13,730 bases of DNA from Hemicentrotus pulcherrimus. Taxonomy: Eukaryota > Echinodermata > Echinoidea > Camarodonta > Strongylocentrotidae. Below are positions 1-8,252 of the stretch, in pieces (positions within the stretch are counted from its first letter, which is position 1; every line of letters starts with the position of its first letter). The notes beneath the pieces are model-generated. The model saw nothing but the letters and a program-made list of their open reading frames with translations. It was not told the origin of the DNA and searched no databases. The stretch lies in assembly GCA_003118195.1 (NCBI GenBank), contig BEXV01000448.1:92668-106397 (forward strand), written 5' to 3'. Position numbers and translations under genes: made by a program.

Positions 1-372
1 CAATACCCATAACAATTATTTGATATATGTTTGTATGTAGATATATTTATATTCATCCTAATATTTTCAGTCTGGTAACATAGTCACCTCCAATTAAAAA
101 AGACATAAACATCTATAAAAAAAAAAAATAGTTTTTGTGACCAAATATCGTGTTCAAAACTTCAAGCCATTTTTTTTTACCTCAATACACCTGTTTGGTA
201 GTATAGCCGCCATCACTATAAATACATGTAAATGTATAATGCATTTCGAAACGCTAACAGCTTTAAATACAATTATTATGGAACAGATATATCTTTTTTG
301 TTTATATCTTCTAGCATTTTGAAATATATAGCAGCACACCTGCAATGGCTAGAAACATAATTCGTCTATTCA
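1..372. other. AT-rich non-coding stretch
   Basis: AT-rich sequence with short homopolymers, including a run of A at about 119-128. The short open frames on both strands have low-complexity, biased composition and no recognisable domain. I see no gene here. Confidence 0.6.
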
Positions 373-435
373 GAGCCAGAAGGGGACAACGTCTGTGAAA
401 AGGAAAAAGAAAAGGAGTTAACGTCCTTCTGGCTC
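373..435. repeat. Inverted repeat (foldback), 11-bp perfect arms
   Basis: The left arm GAGCCAGAAGG (373-383) and the right arm CCTTCTGGCTC (425-435) are exact reverse complements. Past a two-base GG bulge the stem gains two more pairs (AC with GT). The 41-base spacer is purine-rich. The right arm is followed by a short A run. It could be the end of a small foldback element or a hairpin in a transcript. No known family is recognised. Confidence 0.6.
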
Positions 436-597
436 GAAAAAAAGCGCATGACTCTTGTGAATAAAGTAGTAGTCCCAAAACGGAGGTTGATCATTGACCG
501 CTGCATATTATGTTTCGTGGTGAACATCGCATTGCTCTGCTGAAGAGCTGAGGAGATCAGGCGAACTCAAAAGTGATTTGCATTCGAACTTTTCATA

Positions 598-820
598 TCA
601 GTTGGGAGAAGAAAAATGATAATCGGGAAGAAAGAGACGGAGGGAGTAGTGACGAAGAGAAATTGGGAGACAGATTGAAGGAGAAGTGTGTGTGTGTGTG
701 TGTGTGTGTGAGTGAAAGAGAGGGGGTATTGAGTAGAAGTGTGCGAGAGGTAGATATCGAGGGAGACAAGGAAGATGGAGATATGTAGAGATAGAGAGAG
801 ATAGAGAGAAAGAGAGAGAT

Positions 821-860
<40 letters not shown>

Positions 861-899
861 GGAAAGGGGGAAGTGAGAGAAAAGGAGGGACAGATGAAG
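598..899. repeat. Compound purine-rich microsatellite (GA, GATA, GT)
   Basis: About 300 bases in which the plus strand is mostly purine. It contains a pure (GT)n run at 686-710 and a GA/GATA/GAAA mixture at 787-858 that ends in uninterrupted (AG)n. The long minus-strand open frames here (serine- and leucine-rich, with a histidine-threonine run) are translations of the repeat and not genes. Long GA tracts with mirror symmetry can form triplex (H-DNA) structures. Confidence 0.9.
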
Positions 900-942
900 A
901 CACTTGAAGCAGAGGAGTAAGCGATAAGAATCCATGTAATAC

Positions 943-1108
943 CATCCATCCCATGTCGCAGTGACCCTCGGGCATTGACGCATGCGCACACGTTTGGTTT
1001 TGGACACATTGCTCATCGCACACCACCTGCCGACCCATCCCCGACCATCCATCCTCCCCTGGTTTTACCAAGCCTACGGACTCGGCCCAGCAGCTGTACC
1101 CATCGCCG
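943..1108 (-). CDS. Candidate exon or relict exon with EGF-like cysteine pattern
   Basis: Read on the minus strand, the frame gives SGDGYSC and then, after a cysteine-free linker of about 23 residues, C-DEQ-C-VQNQT-C, nine residues, and C-DM-G-W. GDG-x-x-C is the usual close of nidogen- or fibulin-like EGF repeats. C-x3-C-x5-C plus C-x2-G-W fits cysteines 1, 2, 3 and 5 of a second repeat. The expected fourth cysteine is a glycine codon (GGT, one base from TGT). A possible acceptor (TTTTCAG) lies just before the GDG codons, with an in-frame TGA three codons upstream of them, so an intron would be required. A possible donor (ATG|GTATTA) follows GWM. The acceptor has a weak pyrimidine tract, and the two boundaries differ in phase. 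If real, it would be a fragment of a secreted or extracellular protein; the lost cysteine and weak splice sites also fit a decayed copy or chance. Confidence 0.3.
980..987. promoter_or_regulatory. NRF1-type palindrome GCATGCGC
   Basis: CGCATGCGCAC matches the core of the animal NRF1 site (GCGCATGCGC-like) except at the edge. It lies inside the EGF-like frame, in a locally GC-richer patch. Such short palindromes arise by chance, so the functional call is weak. Confidence 0.2.
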
Positions 1109-1815
1109 CTGAAAACTCACACGCTTCGATTACTTCTACGAGATGGAGTATTCCCTTGAAATTTCAGCTATCCTTCTGATTCCAAACTCTCCGGGTCCCG
1201 TTTGATAAATGGATTTGATACAGTCAGACTGGTCTCGAATAATCTGATATCCTGTCCTTCTATTCATGCTAATACAAGTTCTCGCAAACTCAGTTAAACC
1301 TACTCCCCGTTAATGTTTTTTCTCACTCCTTTAACACCCCTACCTTTTTGGTGTAACATAATTTCCGCCAAAAAACAATAGTCCCAACAGAATTAGAGAA
1401 ATAGAGTAAAATGGACTATGGTACATTAAATTTCGCGTTGAATACCTGTGTTACAGTTGGATCGGGAAACGCGTTCATGATAGTCGTCTTATAGTTTTTG
1501 TTAACATTTCGCCAGGTGATTGTACTGCTATTTAAAGGTATGCGTTACTGCATGATAATCATTTGTAATCATTATTTTTAACCACAGGGACGTCTTGATT
1601 TATTTATTTCAAAAAAGAAAATAGACGAAAAATGAATTTAGATCAGCAAACTATATGGAGGATTAAAGGTGATAGTAGTATAACTCCAAATGATAATGTT
1701 GAGATATGATTCAAATATAAGATTATACCGTTCTTTAAGTACACGTTTGCTCACTATTATGGTATATGTTTGTGAAGGTCTGTAAAGAAGATGTGATATA
1801 GATTGATACGTAGAC
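1109..1815. other. Non-coding stretch without identified features
   Basis: AT-rich sequence with frequent stops on both strands. No repeat, RNA gene or convincing splice-site pair was found. Confidence 0.5.
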
Positions 1816-1818
1816 ACC

Positions 1819-1872
1819 GAGGGAGAGAGAGAGGGGGAAAGGGAGAGAGAGATAGATAGATAGATAGATAGA
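1819..1872. repeat. GA-rich microsatellite ending in (GATA)n
   Basis: Plus-strand GA and GGGAGA tracts lead into a GATA/TAGA tetranucleotide run at about 1850-1872. The entry sequence (TAGACACCGAGGGAGA) resembles TAGATATCGAGGGAGA near 751, which hints that the two loci share an origin or a preferred repeat context. Confidence 0.85.
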
Positions 1873-2240
1873 GGAGGGGTGACGAAGAGGGCAATTCCAA
1901 AACACAATTATAGGCCTTTCTATTTGTATTGATCAAACCTGTATCGGAGCTTAACATGAACTTTAAATTATAATTGCTTTTCCGAATATTAACAAATTGA
2001 ATACTGAGGCTTAAGATGGAAATTGTGTACATAATACTTGCGTGTGTGCGTATGTGCGTAGCGCGCCTTCTATTCAACTATAAATCCCATACACTAATTG
2101 TTTTTTTTTATAAAAACAACAATGGATTTACTGCGACGCTTTTTAAAAACATATTGTGAAACGAAGCAGTATATTCCATGCCATGTTTTTAAGTATATAT
2201 AGGAAATTATTTTGCATGTGCACCTTCACAACATTATGAA
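1873..2240. other. Non-coding stretch without identified features
   Basis: AT-rich, with a short GT-rich patch near 2040-2060 and a T run near 2101. No gene is supported. Confidence 0.5.
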
Positions 2241-2458
2241 GCGTACTGGCTCGGTGGTAGAGCAGTGGTTTTTAAATGGGGAGGTCCCTGGTTCGAAAAA
2301 AAAAAAAACGCCATTGCCCAGTCCCTCATAGACGACTTAAAGCCGTCGGTCTCCTGGTTGCTGAATTACAAGCATATCTATGCTTTCATATCAGTATGGT
2401 AAAACAAACACACCAAGTAACCTATCGGGTTCATAACGTGGAGATCAAACAAATCCAT
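2241..2458 (+). mobile_element. tRNA-derived SINE, with internal polymerase III promoter
   Basis: The head resembles a tRNA gene. A box-A-like TGGCTCGGTGG lies at 2247-2257 and a box-B GGTTCGAA at 2290-2297, about 33 bases apart, as in tRNAs and their SINEs. The tRNA part is no longer foldable: a run of 13 A (2296-2308) replaces the 3' half of the T arm, so it is not a working tRNA gene. A body unrelated to tRNA follows (about 2309-2458). It contains small hairpins: GACG/CGTC near 2330-2350, and AGCAT/ATGCT near 2371-2385. Such elements are copied by polymerase III and mobilised by a partner LINE. The 3' end is taken where the telomere-like tail begins, and both ends are approximate. The family is not identified. 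The internal A run may be a substitution-expanded stretch or a junction between two modules. Confidence 0.7.
2296..2308 (+). repeat. Poly(A) run inside the SINE head
   Basis: Thirteen consecutive A directly after GGTTCG interrupt the tRNA-like B-box/T-arm region. The run sits inside the element and not at its 3' end, which is unusual for a SINE. Confidence 0.85.
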
Positions 2459-2493
2459 ACTCTAACTCTAACCCCAACCCTAAACCCTAACTA
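2459..2493. repeat. Short degenerate telomere-like tract (CCCTAA variants)
   Basis: The tract reads CTCTAACTCTAACCCCAACC and then two CCCTAA-like units (CCTAAACCCTAAC). It matches the C-rich strand of the metazoan telomere repeat TTAGGG, with variants. It starts directly after the SINE body and lies well inside the window, so it is an interstitial tract or a SINE tail and not a chromosome end. Confidence 0.7.
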
Positions 2494-2519
2494 TAACTGT
2501 AAAAATTGACTGTAGAATT

Positions 2520-2606
2520 ATTGTCCTCCTAATGACAATTTATACTTCATTTATACTTACTTTTTCAGTCGAAATGTCCGCCTTATGACGCCTTAAGTAA
2601 AATTAT
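2520..2606. repeat. Copy 1 of a duplicated unit with TGTC-N8-GACA hairpins
   Basis: It begins ATTGTCCTCCTAATGACAAT (2520-2539), a hairpin with 6-bp arms. A second, weaker version of the motif lies at 2575-2590 (TGTCCGCCTTATGACG), 53 bases downstream. The order and spacing match the copy at 2690-2775. Confidence 0.75.
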
Positions 2607-2689
2607 ATTTATATAGAGAGAGATATATTTATGTATAAAAACAGACCTTCCATGAGAAATGAAACATACAAACGCAAAGAGAACACGAA

Positions 2690-2775
2690 ATTGTCCTCCT
2701 AATGACAATGTCTACTTAATGCATCACTTTTTCACTCCAAATGTCCGTCTAATGACACCTTTAGTTCAATATATT
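2690..2775. repeat. Copy 2 of the duplicated TGTC-N8-GACA unit
   Basis: It begins with the same 20-base hairpin sequence as the copy at 2520. The second motif, TGTCCGTCTAATGACA, is at 2742-2757, 50 bases downstream. The two copies are about 170 bases apart and are alignable over roughly 85 bases, including a shared CACTTTTTCA-like middle. They may be remnants of a satellite or a dispersed element. Confidence 0.75.
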
Positions 2776-2805
2776 AACTAAAAAGACGTGTTAAAAGACA
2801 GAACT

Positions 2806-2864
2806 TGAGGCAGGAGAGTGAGAAAAGAAGTAGGAGAGATAAAGAGAGATGGGGACAGCGGAGA
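2806..2864. repeat. Imperfect purine-rich (GA) tract
   Basis: About 60 plus-strand bases that are mostly A and G (GAGAGTGAGAAAAG, GGAGAGATAAAGAGAG). It is less regular than the other GA loci and looks like a decayed microsatellite. Confidence 0.6.
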
Positions 2865-3638
2865 TGCGACATCCGTCTCTCGGATATCAAGAATCAGCAC
2901 AACATCGACGGGAATCCTCAAATTAGGCGAACGTGGCAGTATCTTGAATTCCTATTAGGGTACCCTAGCTCTACTTGATGACAAAAGTGCGTTAACTTCT
3001 TTAAAGGGAACCCCTTTCTTCCCCATCGCCCGTGTTTGCCTTTTGGCTTCTACCCAGCTTACCTAATTTAGGACACTCTACCGTTAAGGTATGTTGCTAG
3101 GTGATATTATATTTAAAGCAAACGTGGATTTCGTAATAATAAAGTGACTGTCAGCCTCGGCCCGCTTTATTGGAAATTTTACAAGCACATTCATTCATGA
3201 CACACTGCCTTAATGCTTCATGTTCTCTAAGCAAACATAATGGATAGATTCGTTATATCGTTTCGAGAGCTACCTTTATGTGAAGGTATGCTATTTCAGT
3301 CAGTCATTCGGGGTTCCTAAATTTGTGATTTGAGTGAGAGTAAATTGGCTCGAATGAGAGCACTTTATTTGCAATGACTTTAGAAAACGCTTTCAGGATC
3401 CCGTAACAATCCATTTTGAGATGTTTTTAAAAAAAAGAGTAAATAAATCAATTCATTATTATTTTATTAACCAATAATTTGATGCGGCCAGATCACACCG
3501 CTTTTAAATTTTCCAATAAATGAAATCATGAAAAGACACACAGGACATCATGTTCTGCTAAACGTATTTGGTAGACCTCTTACAAGTACGAATAATATTA
3601 GTTTATGGTTCTTTTTCGAGTTGACCACTTGGTGCGGT
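2865..3638. other. Non-coding stretch without identified genes
   Basis: Mixed composition, with stops on all strands. The 66-codon plus-strand frame starting at 3528 shows no domain, signal or codon pattern and is treated as chance. Confidence 0.5.
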
Positions 3639-3655
3639 CATTCAATTATTGAATG
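3639..3655. repeat. 17-bp odd palindrome CATTCAATTATTGAATG
   Basis: Perfect 8-bp arms around a single central T. An imperfect TGACC/GGTCA pair lies just upstream (about 3622-3640). Its function is unknown and it may be chance in AT-rich DNA. Confidence 0.5.
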
Positions 3656-3880
3656 CTGTGGTTTAATTATTAATCCGAGAGTTCATATCACTGTTGGTCT
3701 CGTAAATGTGCTCGATTCTCTTGTATGAATTGGGATGTTCTGATAACGTTGTGCGATGCAACCGTGAGTGACATCCTCAACATATTTTGCTTATGAATAT
3801 TCTCAGCATTTACCATTCATAAGTGACGAGCGAACAGCTATTGAGTTCTTTCCCGTTCCCTTGATTTCGGTCAATAGGGT

Positions 3881-3985
3881 CTTTTAGATTCGCATGAAGA
3901 CAATAGGTCTATGCTACGATCGACATCCTTTTAATGCACTGCCTTGAATGGACGTCACCCGTATCAGTCCACGCAAATCTAAAAG
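3881..3985. repeat. Spaced inverted repeat, CTTTTAGATT arms
   Basis: CTTTTAGATT at 3881-3890 is the exact reverse complement of AATCTAAAAG at 3976-3985. The match extends inward to 13 of 15 bases, and the spacer is about 85 bases. It could be the ends of a tiny non-autonomous element or chance; I see no clear target-site duplication. Confidence 0.4.
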
Positions 3986-4110
3986 TCCTTAACAGCTAGA
4001 ATTGTTCTATCGTCTCGCCAATGGCGTACATCAAAGGAGTACGTTCCCCGAACCGAATGACGAGAACAAAAGGGGGAAAGGGAGAAGGATATTGATATAA
4101 CTGAAAAGGG

Positions 4111-4154
4111 AAGGACTGAAAAAAAAAAAAAAAAAAAAACATTATACAGTCCTT
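4111..4154. repeat. Poly(A) tract within a stem-loop
   Basis: AAGGACTG (4111-4118) and CAGTCCTT (4147-4154) are exact reverse complements and pair at 10 of 11 positions when extended outward. Between them lie 21 uninterrupted A (4119-4139) and a short AT-rich stretch. It could be the 3' end of a retroposed copy, or a hairpin that grew an A run in its loop. Confidence 0.7.
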
Positions 4155-4270
4155 CTCATACTCTCCACTTACTTCATGAGCTTGTTTTAGGGGTTCTCTG
4201 GCGCTTCATCTATTTCAAAACTAAAAATAAGATAGTTGTGTGTATTCATAAGTTTTTTTGATAAAATAAA

Positions 4271-4522
4271 TTAAGCATCGGCCATTTTCTGCTTGCCTCT
4301 CTTTAGTCGTCTAGTTGGTAGCATCTTAAAGAACACAACTCTCCAAAAATAAGCAACTCGTTTCTGTCGTTTTTCTTGATAAATACCAAGACCCTGAAAC
4401 CAGTGAAAGAGTAAATTCGGTCCGCTTGCACTTACTGTCCCACGAATGGTCCCACATGTATGTGTATTAGCGTACACCTTGCAATGATACGGAGACATCA
4501 AATACTTAACAGAGTTTAACAT
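4271..4522 (-). CDS. Weak terminal-exon candidate, unrecognised protein
   Basis: An open minus-strand frame of 83 codons. A TTTCACTGGTTTCAG acceptor-like sequence ends at 4394, followed by a basic C-terminal stretch (KMLPTRRLKRGKQKMADA) and a stop. Upstream in the same frame, a GTAAGTG donor-like sequence (GT at 4434-4435) follows SPYHCKVYANTHTCG. The Y-x-C-x-V-x-A-N pattern there is loosely like the end of an Ig domain, but no partner cysteine or tryptophan is seen. The donor and acceptor are only about 40 bases apart, too short for a normal animal intron, so at most one of them could be used. No family is recognised. I regard this as probably non-coding. Confidence 0.12.
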   Translation of the reverse strand: MLNSVKYLMSPYHCKVYANTHTCGTIRGTVSASGPNLLFHWFQGLGIYQEKRQKRVAYFWRVVFFKMLPTRRLKRGKQKMADA

Positions 4523-5067
4523 TGTTTATTTTGCGAACAACAAATCAAACAGCGGCTCGGACCTTGCCTTTTGTAAACCTTAAAACCTTATCGTATCAAA
4601 ACTTAAATGGAGACTGTTTTTTCACCATCTGAACGATATTTTAACTACCCGGACTCCTAATCCTTAAGCTCTTTTTGTGTTGGTCCTACATGCAGTATAC
4701 CAAGACTGTAATATCGGCCAGGCTGGCGGGTTGGAGTCACGTTTGTTGATTGCAAGTGACAAGTTAAGTGAAAATTCCTTCACACGTAGATTAATTCCAT
4801 AACCAAGCCCTGAAGAGGACGTGCAGGCGCAAGGTATGGGACGTTTAAATGAGAACCAATATATATTCTGAGTGAACGAGGTGGTGTTTTATTGGAGGAC
4901 GAAAAAGCGTTTTGGAGAAAGAAGAGAAGGGAAAATGATGGAATCCTTGAAAATGGCACTAAATTCTCTTTGTTTTGCCTTAGAAAGGTATCCAGGATAA
5001 CGCATTACACGCCAAACATGGGTAAATTTGAATATCAGATGTTTAGACATACAAGGACGCACCACAT
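4523..5067. other. Non-coding stretch upstream of a motif cluster
   Basis: No repeat or gene is identified. Overlapping short frames at 4889-5131 on both strands show no domain and look like chance. Confidence 0.5.
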
Positions 5068-5109
5068 GATTACGTGACGTAATCACGTGATTTTCATTTT
5101 CCCGCCAAT
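5068..5109. promoter_or_regulatory. Dense cluster of transcription-factor motifs (CRE-like, E-box, E2F, CCAAT)
   Basis: GATTACGTGACGTAATC (5068-5084) is a perfect palindrome around a central G and contains the CRE-like TGACGTAA (5075-5082). It overlaps AATCACGTGATT (5081-5092), a perfect 12-bp palindrome with a CACGTG E-box. TTTTCCCGCC (5097-5106) matches the E2F consensus TTTSSCGC, and CCAAT (5105-5109) abuts it. Five recognised sites in 42 bases in otherwise plain AT-rich DNA suggest an enhancer or promoter. No TATA box or following exon was found, and nothing shows which strand it would serve. Confidence 0.4.
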
Positions 5110-5560
5110 AATGTGATACAGCTGTCCACAAAGAAATGAGAACAATCTGTTCAGGGGATAAAGAGAAATGGCAAGGTTTGAAAAAAAATAAATGTCATGG
5201 ATGTTAAAAAATCTGGTGCTTGAAGCTGGAATAAAACAATAACATTCAGTTAAAACCACCAAACAATTCATCTTTTCATGGATACGCCTAGATGCCCAAA
5301 AATGTTTCGGGTAGATAACATCATTGATGATAATTCGAGATCAAAGATAACTCACATTTGCTTATCGCAATTTTTATTCACTTAGACTACTAAGGCTTCT
5401 ATTCGATTTGCTGAACGGCATAATAATCAATATTAATTTTAGATTAAAAACGATAAGTCACACTCTTGTATATTATTTTATGAAAACGATTGTAATAACA
5501 AATCCATTAATACTCTCAAAATGACTTTTTTAAGCATAGTAAATTTTAACTTTGAGAGAA
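5110..5560. other. Non-coding stretch without identified features
   Basis: AT-rich sequence with no supported gene or repeat. Confidence 0.5.
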
Positions 5561-5695
5561 GAAGAAATACATGAATATACGGTGAAAGAGAAATAAAAAG
5601 AAACCCACATACAGACATACATTCACATATACGGAGAGAAAGAAAGAGAAAGAGAGACACATAGAGAGAGAGAGGATGGGAGAAAGAGAGCGTGT
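5561..5695. repeat. Purine-rich (GA/GAAA) microsatellite
   Basis: The plus strand is A/G-rich, strongest at 5632-5691 with GAAAGAGAAAGAGAG and AGAGAGAGAGAG blocks. A CA-rich patch (ACATACAGACATACATTCACATA) precedes it. The minus-strand frame across it is repeat translation. Confidence 0.85.
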
Positions 5696-5906
5696 GCAAA
5701 AGAAATAATTATGTATAAGACGGGAGGGACGAATAGCCGTCGGCGTCTAACATCATATATGTTTCAATTAATCTACTCTGCCAAAATAATTGGATCTATG
5801 TGACGGTATGGATTTAGCCATGTAGAAATTGCGATTTAGCCATATTCATTTGCAAAGCAAAGCAGTCCCGTATCAGCATAACATAATTCGACATTTCCTG
5901 TGAAAA

Positions 5907-6359
5907 ATGGCGATTATCTTTTTATCTCACTGGTGTCCGAGTTCATCACTTTTATTTTTTTACCGGAGAGAAACCAGGGTACTTCTTTTTCAACTCTGGC
6001 CTTCACTTAGTTACGCTCAGCTCCCGTTCTGTTTATTGAGGTGCATTATGAAGCGGGGAGGATATAATGTTGACGATAAGGGGGAAAGGGTAGACTCTCG
6101 TGTACTCCATTTTTTTCCTTCTCTTTCTTTATTGTCACTTACCGACCATGGGTATTCTAATAACACACGCTGGGTCGTTAATGGGATAGGGCATATACTC
6201 GCCCTGGCGGCTTGCAAATGGTGCGTGGAAGACGAGTCGCTTTTGAGTATTTGGTCACAGGGGAGTAGGGGGAAGGCTGTGCTGTGGGAATCGCTTACAT
6301 CGTTATGCGATGCTGAGTGGTTACAGTACAAGCTGCGAATTCTGGCTTGGGGAAAGTGA
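5907..6359 (+). other. Longest non-repeat open frame (150 codons), probably chance
   Basis: It runs from ATG at 5907 to a TGA at 6357-6359. The first third is hydrophobic and aromatic and covers T-rich DNA. The last third is tryptophan- and cysteine-rich (KWCVEDESLL, AEWLQYKLRILAWGK) in GC-richer sequence. No domain is recognised. The opposite strand is also open over 6017-6331, which is common where composition and not selection keeps a frame open. No acceptor leads into the more protein-like part. A minus-strand donor-like GTAAGTGAC lies near 6140. I would not annotate a protein, but it is the best non-repetitive frame by length. Confidence 0.12.
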
Positions 6360-7117
6360 TAAACTGGTGAATTATCAGGGTGTATTGCAAATAAAGCAAA
6401 TGAATCATAACACTTACAAATCGTTGTATATCAGAAAATTTACTTAAATGTGACAATAAGCGTTCAATGGCCTTACAAAGGGACTAGGGGTGTAAAGACC
6501 CCCGTTCTTAGAAAGAGGGGTTTATATAAAGTCATTGAGCTGATATTAAACATGAAATAATAAATTTAAATCTTATTGTGAAATGGGTTTTACATTAAAC
6601 AAATGTTTTATTAAAGGTGAGGAATAATAACTGTTGTTGTAAAATGTTTAAAAACACATCAATAATCATTTCTAATTGAAAGGGATACGAAAAATGTGTT
6701 TGTCACTTTGATATAAGGATTCTTACACCACAGTCAAGAAATACAGCTGAAATAACGAACACAAATTGCTTTTAGCATATCACCCAAATCTGCTCCAATC
6801 GTGAGCACATTGGATCCCGTTCAATAGTCTTCCGCCCTCATCTCGAGAAGTAAGACAATTTATCAATTATCTGGAACACGAGTCACCAAATGGGAAAAGA
6901 AAAGAGCGAAAACGTTCCTGCATCTCAATTGGTATCGCATCGTTTTGGGCGTCTGACATTTCAATATATCATACAAGTATAAGTGTGTTCATTTGGAGAA
7001 GCGCTTTCGTGACCGCCGGCGTTTTTAATCACATTCACTGCAAATATCATACGCCTTTGTCTTTTCCTCTCTCTTTCATCACATTTGGAAGGTCTTACGT
7101 GAAAGATTCGATAGGTT
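6360..7117. other. Non-coding stretch with a small hairpin and TATA-like site
   Basis: A 5-bp hairpin GGGGT/ACCCC (6487-6502) is followed by TATATAAA (6523-6530). No initiator or reading frame follows, so a promoter call is not supported. The remainder is AT-rich with no gene. Confidence 0.45.
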
Positions 7118-7290
7118 AGAAGAGAGATCGAGAGAGGGAGAGAGAGGATGATTTATTGGAAATTTCTTGCGCAGGAATGGATGGGCATTGGGTGAAGAGA
7201 AAGTCACGTACTAGATAGATAATGTAGATAGACAGAGATAAAGAGACAGGGAGACAAAGAGAAAGAGAGTGAGAGAGAGAGAGAGAGAGA
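7118..7290. repeat. Two adjacent GA/GATA microsatellites
   Basis: GAGAGATCGAGAGAGGGAGAG lies at about 7120-7147. After roughly 65 ordinary bases, a TAGATAGATAATGTAGATAGACAGAG to (GA)n tract runs over 7212-7290. Both are purine-rich on the plus strand, as at the other GA loci. Confidence 0.85.
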
Positions 7291-7474
7291 TGAAATATGT
7301 GAATTGTTCAAAAAACTAAATTGTAATCATCATCATTATAAGTGAATACCATTTTTTTCTGGTGATTTTAACTCGTTTTTACTATCACAAAATGTGAAAT
7401 AGAATGTTGTTATCTATGGTAGATATTAAACGACCCTGTATACAAAATAACGTTATTACATACACACATACAAG

Positions 7475-7531
7475 CGGAGATAGAGAGAGAGAGGGAGAGA
7501 GAGAGAGGGGAGAGAAAGAGGGGGAGAGGGT
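7475..7531. repeat. GA microsatellite with G-run tail
   Basis: GGAGATAGAGAGAGAGAG passes into GGGGAGAGAAAGAGGGGGAGAGGG. A short CA-rich patch (TACACACATACA) lies just upstream, as at 5600 and in reverse form at 8219. Confidence 0.85.
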
Positions 7532-8195
7532 GGTTGTAGAATTACTTTAAAAACAAAATTATCGAAATATAGTGTGTTCAATTACCTTACATTCGTTTTA
7601 ATAATATCATTGTCGTGTGATTATGTTATGTAAAGAAGATACTAAATTACCCGGGAAAAAAAATGATATTAAATGAAAGAGAAAGCAATTGTAACAGGAA
7701 GAGGGGTGGGTTCAGTTTAAGTAAATTTCAGTTTATTGATATCATCATTTCGCAGGCTCGGCTGAATTGCATGACAAATTAGAATTAAAACGTACAATAT
7801 TTATTTCATATGATTGTTTCAAATAAAATATAACATATTGCAGTTTAAATACATTACAATTGAAGTAATCGATTTATAAAATAAGATGCAATCTAATAAA
7901 TAAAAAAATTACTTTGACCTATATATGTGACAATATAATGTGTGATATACGAGGACATAGATAAACAATATCAGGTAAGAAGCATTGATACAATAAAATG
8001 AATAAAGTAAAACTTATCATGAAAAGGTAAACAAAGGTAATTTTGCATAGCAAAAACTAAAAAACCGCTGGGTGGAAGCGTATGTAACGATTGTCTATAA
8101 TAGAATGACCTTATCAAACCATATACATCTTAAAACAAAACATACAACAAAGGTAGAATACATAAAAAATAAAAATACAAAGCAAATATATAGTC
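7532..8195. other. Strongly AT-rich non-coding stretch
   Basis: Dominated by A and T, with many stops in every frame. No gene, RNA or repeat family is recognised. Confidence 0.55.
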
Positions 8196-8252
8196 GAGAG
8201 AGAGAGGGAGAGAAGAAAGTGTGTGTTTATGTGTCAGAGAGAGAGAGAGAGA
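8196..8252. repeat. Interrupted GA/GT microsatellite
   Basis: A GAGAGAGAGAGGGAGAG block, a short GTGTGTTTATGTGTC interruption and a second (AG)n block. The plus-strand frame reading EREGEK and EREREI across it is repeat translation. Confidence 0.85.

Noticed and set aside
567..1071. Long overlapping minus-strand frames over 567-900
   Set aside because: They translate the GA/GT microsatellite into Ser/Leu and His/Thr runs. Only the part upstream of the repeat (943-1108) has protein-like content.
2241..2310. A genuine tRNA gene
   Set aside because: Boxes A and B are present, but a 13-base A run replaces the 3' half, so the T arm and acceptor stem cannot form.
2459..2493. A chromosome end
   Set aside because: Only two clean CCCTAA-like units with variants, and ordinary sequence continues on both sides.
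5907..6359. A 150-residue protein-coding gene
   Set aside because: No recognised domain, biased composition, the opposite strand equally open, and no splice or promoter context.
6487..6530. Hairpin plus TATATAAA as a core promoter
   Set aside because: TATA-like strings are common in this AT-rich DNA, and no initiator, CpG enrichment or downstream frame accompanies it.
7628..7638. miR-1-like match ATGTAAAGAAG
   Set aside because: The miR-1 seed start (GGAATGT) is not matched, and there is no surrounding precursor hairpin.
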